From positions 4,774,001 to 4,838,000 of the forward strand of contig NZ_CP024996.1 of NCBI RefSeq assembly GCF_003719195.1: a stretch of DNA of 64,000 nt. The letters run 5' to 3'. Numbering within the stretch: position 1 is the first letter of the stretch; the number at the start of each line of letters is the position of its first letter. A program made the translations under genes and the position numbers. Below are positions 58,671-64,000 of the stretch, piece by piece. This stretch comes from Herbaspirillum rubrisubalbicans (lineage in GTDB: Bacteria; Pseudomonadota; Gammaproteobacteria; Burkholderiales; Burkholderiaceae_D). The notes under the pieces were generated by a model, which searched no databases, had not been told where the DNA came from, and saw nothing but the letters and a program-made list of their open reading frames with translations.

Positions 58671-60728
58671 CTAGGCCGGTTTCTTGGCCACCAGGGTCAG
58701 GATGTCGTAGGAAGCCACCAGCTCGCCGTCCTGGTTGCTCACCTCCACATCCCAGGCCACCACGCCCTGACCCTGGCCGTTGGCGTCCTTCTTGTTGCGG
58801 TCGATCTTGCGCTTGCAGGTCAGGCGCGCCGAGATGGTGTCGCCGATGCCCACCGGCTTGACGAAGCGCAGCGTATCCAACCCATAGTTGGCCAGCACCG
58901 GACCGGGAGCCGGCGAGACGAACAGGCCGGCGGCCGCCGAGAGCACGAAGTAACCGTGCGCGATGCGCTTGCCGAAGGGCGACTGGCGGGCCGAAATGTC
59001 GTCGAAGTGCATGTAGAAATGGTCGCCCGAGAGACAGCCGAAATTGACGATGTCGGCTTCGGTAACGGTGCGGCGGTGCGTGGTGTGCGAATCGCCGATC
59101 TGCAGGTCTTCGAAGTAATGACGGAAGGGATGGATGCCCGAGTCGCGCACCTGGGCGCCGCGCACGTGTTCTCCCACCACCGCGGACAGCATGGTGGGCG
59201 AGCCTTGCACGGCAGTACGTTGCAGGTAGTGCTTGACGGCGCGTGCGCCGCCCAGCTCCTCGCCACCACCGGCGCGACCAGGACCGCCATGCTTGAGCTG
59301 CGGCAGCGGCGAGCCGTGGCCGGTGGATTCGGTGGCGGCTTCGCGGTCCAGTACCAGCAGGCGGCCATGCCAAGCCGCCGCCACCGGAATGGCGCGCGCC
59401 GCCACGGCCGGGCTGCGCGTGACCAGGCTGGCTACCAGGCTGCCGCGGCCACGGGCGGCCAGGGCCAGGGCTTCATCCAGATCGTCGTAGGGCATCAGGG
59501 TGCTGACCGGGCCGAAGGCTTCCACTTCATGCACCGGGCTGCCGGCGCCGGTGTCGCGCGCCAGCAGCAAGGTAGGCGCGAAGAACGCGCCCGCGGCCAC
59601 GCCCTCGCCTTGCGGCTGGAAGCTTCCGCCCGCGCCCAGAATCACCTCGGCGCTCTGCTTCAATAAGGCCACCCGTTCTTCGACATCGCGCTGCTGGGCC
59701 TTGGAAGCCAGCGGCCCCATGCGCACCGACTCCAGCGCCGGGTCGCCCACCACGATCTTGGACAGACGCGCAGCCAGCCGTTCGGCCACCGCATCGACGT
59801 GCTGACGCGGCACGATGGCGCGGCGAATGGCCGTGCATTTCTGGCCGGCCTTGGTGCTCATCTCGCGCGCCACTTCCTTGACGAAGAGCTCGAACTCTTC
59901 ATCGTCGGCGGTGACATCGGGGCCGAGGATGGCGCAGTTCAACGAATCGGCTTCGGCATTGAAGGGGATGGCATTGGTGATCAGGTTGGGATGGGCGCGC
60001 AGCTTGGCGGCGGTATCGGCCGAGCCGGTGAAGGTGACCACATCCTGTGCCTGCAGGCGCTCCAGCAGGTCGCCGGTGGCGCCGATGACCAGTTGCAGAC
60101 TGCCCGCCGGCAGCAGCCCCGATTGCTGGATCAGGCGCACCGCGGCTTCGGTCAGGTAGCTGGTGGCGGTGGCCGGTTTGACGATGCAGGGCATCCCGGC
60201 CAGGAAGCTGGGGGCGAATTTTTCCAGCATTCCCCAGATGGGGAAGTTGAAGGCATTGATGTGGACCGCCACCCCGCCGCGCGGCACCAGGATGTGGGTA
60301 CCGGAAAAACGTCCCTGCTTGCCCAGCGCCAGGGCCGGGCCTTCGTGCACCAGGTTGGAGGAAGGGAATTCATTGGTGCCGATGCTGGCGTAGGCAAACA
60401 GCGTGCCGCTGCCGCCTTCGATATCGATCCAGCTATCGTTGCGGGTGGCGCCCGTGTGCGCCGAGACGGCATACAGCGTCTCCTTGTGCTCCATCAGGTA
60501 CTTGCCCAGCGCCTTGAGGATCGCTGCGCGCTGCTGGAAGTCCAGCGCCATCAAGCCCGGCAAGCCTTGCCTGCGGGCATGGTCCAGCGCCTCGCCGAAA
60601 TCGATGGACTCGGCATGGGTGCTGGCCACGGTGTGACCGTTGACGGCACTGTGCAGCGCCTGGGCCGGGCTTTCGCCAAACCAGCGGCCGGCGATGAAAC
60701 TCTGTAGCAGAGGGGGACGGGTAGTCAT
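58671..60728 (-). CDS. paaZ: Oxepin-CoA hydrolase / semialdehyde dehydrogenase PaaZ
   Basis: 685 residues, full length for the bifunctional enzyme. N-terminal aldehyde dehydrogenase with Glu259 ([10 protein letters not shown]) and Cys298 ([11 protein letters not shown]), matching the active residues of E. coli PaaZ; C-terminal MaoC hydratase ([16 protein letters not shown]). Opens the oxepin-CoA ring and oxidises the aldehyde in phenylacetate breakdown. Transcribed away from paaA. Confidence 0.96.
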   Translation of the reverse strand: MTTRPPLLQSFIAGRWFGESPAQALHSAVNGHTVASTHAESIDFGEALDHARRQGLPGLMALDFQQRAAILKALGKYLMEHKETLYAVSAHTGATRNDSWIDIEGGSGTLFAYASIGTNEFPSSNLVHEGPALALGKQGRFSGTHILVPRGGVAVHINAFNFPIWGMLEKFAPSFLAGMPCIVKPATATSYLTEAAVRLIQQSGLLPAGSLQLVIGATGDLLERLQAQDVVTFTGSADTAAKLRAHPNLITNAIPFNAEADSLNCAILGPDVTADDEEFELFVKEVAREMSTKAGQKCTAIRRAIVPRQHVDAVAERLAARLSKIVVGDPALESVRMGPLASKAQQRDVEERVALLKQSAEVILGAGGSFQPQGEGVAAGAFFAPTLLLARDTGAGSPVHEVEAFGPVSTLMPYDDLDEALALAARGRGSLVASLVTRSPAVAARAIPVAAAWHGRLLVLDREAATESTGHGSPLPQLKHGGPGRAGGGEELGGARAVKHYLQRTAVQGSPTMLSAVVGEHVRGAQVRDSGIHPFRHYFEDLQIGDSHTTHRRTVTEADIVNFGCLSGDHFYMHFDDISARQSPFGKRIAHGYFVLSAAAGLFVSPAPGPVLANYGLDTLRFVKPVGIGDTISARLTCKRKIDRNKKDANGQGQGVVAWDVEVSNQDGELVASYDILTLVAKKPA

Positions 60729-60841
60729 GGGAGGACTCCTGTAGACGAATTGCAGGTCAGTGATGGCAAGCCCGCACGCGGGCGATGGAGGCCCGGGTGC
60801 GAAGGGTGAAAAAGGGTGAACTACGGATGCTGGAATCGGAA

Positions 60842-61987
60842 TCAGGGCTGGTATTGCCAGGCGCCATCGACGATCTTGACCATCACCGTAGCGCGCTGGT
60901 CCAGGCCCAGGTGATCGGTGGCCGACATGTTGTAGACGCCATGCACGCCCGTGACCTCCTTGGTGGCTTCCAGCGCATCACGCAGGGCCGCACGGAATTC
61001 CGGCGTGCCTGGCTTGGCACGTTTCAAGGCCGCCGGAATGGCCGCCTGCAGCAAGACGCCGGCATCCCAGGCATAACCACCGAAGAGCGAGACGCTGCCC
61101 TTGCCATGGGCGGCTTCATACTTGCCGGTATAGTCCAGCGCTACCTTGCGGATGGGGTTGCTGGCCGGCAGTTGCGCCGCCACCAGCACCGGGCCGGCCG
61201 GCAACAAGGTGCCGTCGAGCATCTTGCCGCCCACGCGCAGGAAGTCGGCATTGGCCACGCCGTGGGTCTGGTAGATCTGGCCCTTGAAGCCACGCTCCTT
61301 CAAGGCCCGCTGCGGCACCACAGCCGGGGTGCCGGAGGCGGCAATGAGGATCGCATCGGGCTTGGCCGCCACCAGCTTCAGAGCTTGCGCGGTGGCCGAT
61401 GTATCGTTGGGGGCGAAGCGCTCATTGGCCACCAGTTCCAGCTTCTTGATGCCAGCGGCCTTCTTGAATTCTTCATACCAGCCTTCGCCATAGGCATTGG
61501 CATAGCCGATGAAGGCGATGCGCTGGTAGCCGCGGGCCACCATGTCCTTGGCGATGGCCAGCGACATCATGATGTCGTTCTGCGGGGTCTTGAAGACCCA
61601 TTTCTTCTTGGCGTCCATGGGCTCGACGATGCGCGCGGCGGCCGCCAGCGAGATCATCGGGGTCTGCGCCTCGGCGGCCACTTCGGTCATCGAGATCGAA
61701 TTGGGGCTGATCGAGGAGCCGACGATGACGTCCACATTGTTTTCAGTGACGAAGCGGCGCGCATTCTTGACCGCCTGCGTGGTGTCGGAGGCGTCATCGA
61801 GGACGATGTAGTTGATCTTCTGCCCGGCGATCGTGGTGGGCAAGAGCGCGATGGTGTTCTTTTCGGGGATACCCAGCGAAGCGGCCGGGCCGGTGGTCGA
61901 TACGGTGACGCCGACGTTGATGTCGGCGTGTGCGGCCAGCGCGCAGCCGGCCAGGGCCAGCGCCAGCAAAGGGCGAGCAAACTGCAT
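60842..61987 (-). CDS. Branched-chain-type ABC substrate-binding protein
   Basis: 381 residues. Signal peptide MQFARPLLALALAGCALAAHA, then a type I periplasmic binding protein (INVGVTVSTTGPAASLGIPEKNTIALLPTTIAGQKINYIVLDDAS; PNSISMTEVAAEAQTPMISLAAA). Lies between paaR and paaZ and probably feeds the LivHMGF transporter. The substrate may be phenylacetate or a related aromatic acid, an inference from position. Confidence 0.92.
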   Translation of the reverse strand: MQFARPLLALALAGCALAAHADINVGVTVSTTGPAASLGIPEKNTIALLPTTIAGQKINYIVLDDASDTTQAVKNARRFVTENNVDVIVGSSISPNSISMTEVAAEAQTPMISLAAAARIVEPMDAKKKWVFKTPQNDIMMSLAIAKDMVARGYQRIAFIGYANAYGEGWYEEFKKAAGIKKLELVANERFAPNDTSATAQALKLVAAKPDAILIAASGTPAVVPQRALKERGFKGQIYQTHGVANADFLRVGGKMLDGTLLPAGPVLVAAQLPASNPIRKVALDYTGKYEAAHGKGSVSLFGGYAWDAGVLLQAAIPAALKRAKPGTPEFRAALRDALEATKEVTGVHGVYNMSATDHLGLDQRATVMVKIVDGAWQYQP

Positions 61988-62058
61988 GGAGGTCTCCTTG
62001 ATGTGTTGTCATTGTGGTGCTGCACGCCTGCAATGACGCTCGCGATCAAGGGCTCACG

Positions 62059-62679
62059 TCATCGTTTCTTCTTTCCTGCGCCGTCCAGGCTCACGGCGCC
62101 GATCCCGCCAAACAACAGGTCGGCCACGACCACGGCCATGCGTTCATGGGTCAGCGCGCCATCGGGCTTCAACCACATGAACATCCAGTTGATCATGCCG
62201 AACAACAACATGGCCAACGGCTTGGCCATGCGACTGCGATCCAGTTCCGGCCGTACCGCGCACATGGCCTCGGCGACCGCCTTGACGACCTTGCGCTCGC
62301 CGTTGAGGATGCGCTTCTGGTCTCCCGGCTCCAGGAAACGCACATCCTCGGTCAGTACCCGATGCTCGTTCTGCGCATCGCTGTATTCCTCCACGAAGCG
62401 CTGGATCAGCAGGCGCAGACGCGGCTCGGGGGGCAGATCCTGCTCGGCCACTTCATCGACCAGGGCGCACAGGCGATCGATGTGGCCCTCGCAGATGTGC
62501 ATGAGCAATTGATGCTTGTCGGCAAAGTAGTGATACAGCGAGGCCTTGGACAGGCCGCAGGCCAGCGCCACTTCATTCATCGATGTGCCCACGAAACCGT
62601 TGCGCGCAAACAGGGCGGCTGCCTGTTCGACGATGGTCTCGCGCTGGTTGTCATATCCCGCTGCACGCTTGCGTGGCAT
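62059..62679 (-). CDS. paaR: TetR-family regulator PaaR
   Basis: 206 residues. HTH at about residues 20-50 (NGFVGTSMNEVALACGLSKASLYHYFADKHQLL). Start ATG 62679 (MPRKRAAGYDNQ) is preceded by GAGGAC. TetR-type PaaR controls paa genes in Burkholderiales in response to phenylacetyl-CoA. Divergent from paaY with a 252-bp spacer that contains a matching operator. Confidence 0.9.
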   Translation of the reverse strand: MPRKRAAGYDNQRETIVEQAAALFARNGFVGTSMNEVALACGLSKASLYHYFADKHQLLMHICEGHIDRLCALVDEVAEQDLPPEPRLRLLIQRFVEEYSDAQNEHRVLTEDVRFLEPGDQKRILNGERKVVKAVAEAMCAVRPELDRSRMAKPLAMLLFGMINWMFMWLKPDGALTHERMAVVVADLLFGGIGAVSLDGAGKKKR

Positions 62680-62834
62680 AAGTGCGTCCTCTTCGATATT
62701 TCTGCAAAAGTCATGATTGTGCCGTAAATCAAAACTCTGGCGAAACATCTGCGTTCTGCCTGCACCAGCCACCCTGCCCTGCCCAACATTGCGATGCATC
62801 CCCGAGACGGTCAGAAAAAATCTTCAAAACATTA

Positions 62835-62863
62835 TTGACCAACCGGTCGGTCGAAATTATTAT
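62835..62863 (+). promoter_or_regulatory. paaY promoter with overlapping TetR-type operator
   Basis: -35 TTGACC (62835-62840), 17-bp spacer, -10 TATTAT (62858-62863). The spacer is largely filled by ACCAACCGGTCGGT (62838-62851), an almost perfect 14-bp palindrome (one mismatch) that resembles TetR/PaaR sites. A repressor there would block RNA polymerase. The promoter reads toward paaY. Confidence 0.7.
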
Positions 62864-62931
62864 TCCTCAAAAAACAGCCACAGGCAAATGGTTTTTCCGC
62901 CTCATCGGGAAAACCGAAAAAGGAGACGGCA

Positions 62932-63534
62932 ATGCCTTGTTATTCGATCGAAGGCGTGATCCCGGTAGTCGATGCGAGCGCCTACGTGCATCCCACAGCG
63001 GTGCTGATCGGCGACGTCATCGTCGGGCCGGACTGCTATGTCGGCCCGGCCGCCTGCCTGCGCGGCGACTTTGGCCGCATCGTGCTGCAGCGAGGTGCCA
63101 ACGTGCAGGACACCTGCGTGATCCACGGTTTTCCCGCCCACGAGACGGTAGTGGAAGAAAACGGCCACATCGGCCATGGCGCCGTGCTGCACAGTTGCAC
63201 CGTCAAGCGCGATGCGCTGGTGGGCATGAATGCGGTGGTGATGGATGAAGCGATCGTGGGTGAACAAGCCATCGTGGCGGCCTGCGCCTTCGTGCGCGCC
63301 GGGATGCAGATTGCCCCGCGCAGCCTGGTGGCGGGCGTGCCGGCCAAGGTGGTGCGCGAACTGTCGGTAGAAGAGCTGGCCTGGAAACAGGCCGGTACCC
63401 GCACCTATCACGACCTGGCCCGGCGCAGCCTGGAAAGCCTGCGCGAGGTCAGCCCCTTGCGCGAGCTCGACGCCAACCGGCCAGCGCTGGCCGCGCCCCT
63501 GGTCGAGCCGCTGATTGCGGCCAAGCGGGCTTAG
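62932..63534 (+). CDS. paaY: Phenylacetate pathway protein PaaY (hexapeptide repeat)
   Basis: 200 residues. Left-handed beta-helix of the gamma-carbonic anhydrase type (YVHPTAVLIGDVIVGPDCYVGPAACLRGDFGRIVLQRGANVQDTCVIHGFP, metal histidines in HIGHGAVLHSC). PaaY is a thioesterase that clears dead-end CoA esters of the pathway. Start follows AAAGGAG. Confidence 0.95.
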   Translation: MPCYSIEGVIPVVDASAYVHPTAVLIGDVIVGPDCYVGPAACLRGDFGRIVLQRGANVQDTCVIHGFPAHETVVEENGHIGHGAVLHSCTVKRDALVGMNAVVMDEAIVGEQAIVAACAFVRAGMQIAPRSLVAGVPAKVVRELSVEELAWKQAGTRTYHDLARRSLESLREVSPLRELDANRPALAAPLVEPLIAAKRA

Positions 63535-63658
63535 TAGCGGTGTAGTAGCGGCTTAGTAATCGACGTTACCAGTTTTCCGTTTTCAGTTTCAAGCGGCCAA
63601 GGCGGCCAGGACCCTTTACGTCCATCGTCAGGGCTGCCCCTTTTCATGGAGAAGCACC

Positions 63659-64000
63659 ATGTATGCACAACTCGTAGAAACCGGATTGACCAAGGTGCGC
63701 AGCATCGAGGACATGTCCCCCGAAGAACAGGCCTTCCAGGCGCGCATCGATGCCGGTGTGAAGATCGAGCCCAAGGACTGGATGCCGGAGGCCTATCGCA
63801 AGACCCTGGTGCGCCAGATCTCGCAGCACGCCCACTCGGAAATCGTCGGCCAGCTGCCCGAGGGCAACTGGGTCACGCGCGCCCCCACGCTGGAACGCAA
63901 GGCCATCCTGCTGGCCAAGATCCAGGATGAGGCCGGCCATGGCCTGTATCTCTACAGCGCCGCCGAAACCCTGGGCGTGTCGCGCGACGATCTGCTGGCC
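63659..64000 (+). CDS. paaA: Phenylacetyl-CoA epoxidase subunit PaaA (3' end outside window)
   Basis: 114 codons visible of about 330. [47 protein letters not shown], then the first iron-binding parts ([46 protein letters not shown], with the E-x2-H motif DEAGH). Catalytic subunit of the di-iron epoxidase PaaABCDE. GGAGAAG lies 8 bp before ATG 63659. The gap to paaY is 124 bp. Confidence 0.96.
   Translation, partial: MYAQLVETGLTKVRSIEDMSPEEQAFQARIDAGVKIEPKDWMPEAYRKTLVRQISQHAHSEIVGQLPEGNWVTRAPTLERKAILLAKIQDEAGHGLYLYSAAETLGVSRDDLLA

Noticed and set aside
60785..62512. Plus-strand open frame of 575 codons opposite the binding protein and paaR
   Set aside because: Shadow of two recognised minus-strand genes.
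63533..63568. Short repeats of the type TAGTAGCGG between paaY and paaA
   Set aside because: Only two imperfect units; too short for a CRISPR or a regulatory array.

Overview
The window looks like a chromosome segment of a GC-rich betaproteobacterium of the Oxalobacteraceae, most like Herbaspirillum. This rests on gene content and order (petABC-sspA-sspB-tRNA-Thr; the long mla/murA/his/tat series; a paa cluster with its own ABC transporter), not on a database search. There are no rRNA genes, no CRISPR array and no recognisable insertion sequence. One intact tRNA gene is present.

Layout. (1) 1-9.1 kb: end of a type VI secretion (T6SS) locus: tssK (cut by the window edge), tssL, vgrG, a large multidomain peptidoglycan-hydrolase-like effector, a secreted small protein that is probably its immunity protein, and a badly broken Imm71/72-like immunity gene carrying an out-of-frame tandem duplication. 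(2) 9.15-11.4 kb: an OsmC-YcaO fusion gene. (3) 11.56-15.97 kb: a small islet bounded by a 3' fragment of tRNA-Thr and the intact tRNA-Thr gene. It carries a threonine-dehydratase-like gene, an ornithine-cyclodeaminase-like gene and a peptide-type solute-binding protein, and is more AT-rich than its surroundings. (4) 16-23.6 kb: sspB, sspA, cytochrome bc1 (petCBA), mscL, a NIF3 protein, a DegS-like protease and a DUF2461 protein.

(5) 23.7-41.3 kb: one long minus-strand series, read from high to low coordinates: mlaF-E-D-A-C-B (outer-membrane lipid asymmetry), an ABC-2 exporter pair, a BolA-like gene, murA, hisG, hisD, an adenine DNA methyltransferase, hisC, hisB, hisH, hisA, hisF, hisI, hisE, hinT, tatA, tatB, tatC. 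Many junctions overlap by 4 bp. (6) 41.7-42.8 kb: ychF. (7) 43.07-44.88 kb: an accessory two-gene module, an AAA/ABC-type ATPase followed by a TOPRIM-like DUF4276 protein, organised like known anti-phage ATPase-nuclease pairs. This is the best candidate for a poorly described system here.

(8) 44.9-51.8 kb: a LysR regulator divergent from pxpA, a biotin carrier, a biotin carboxylase, pxpB, pxpC and an NCS1-type permease: a 5-oxoproline (or related lactam) utilisation operon with an embedded carboxylase pair. (9) 51.9-54.7 kb: an orphan T6SS effector cassette (PAAR protein, VRR-NUC nuclease, DUF3396 immunity protein) in which the immunity gene has an in-frame stop after 15 codons. (10) 54.8-64 kb: a branched-chain-type ABC transporter (livF, a livM-livG fusion, livH, a binding protein) interleaved with phenylacetate catabolism genes paaZ, paaR, paaY and the start of paaA, with a clear promoter/operator between paaR and paaY.

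The long operons are core genome. The accessory content (T6SS effector modules, tRNA islet, ATPase-TOPRIM pair) sits at their boundaries and is where signs of transfer, duplication and decay concentrate.
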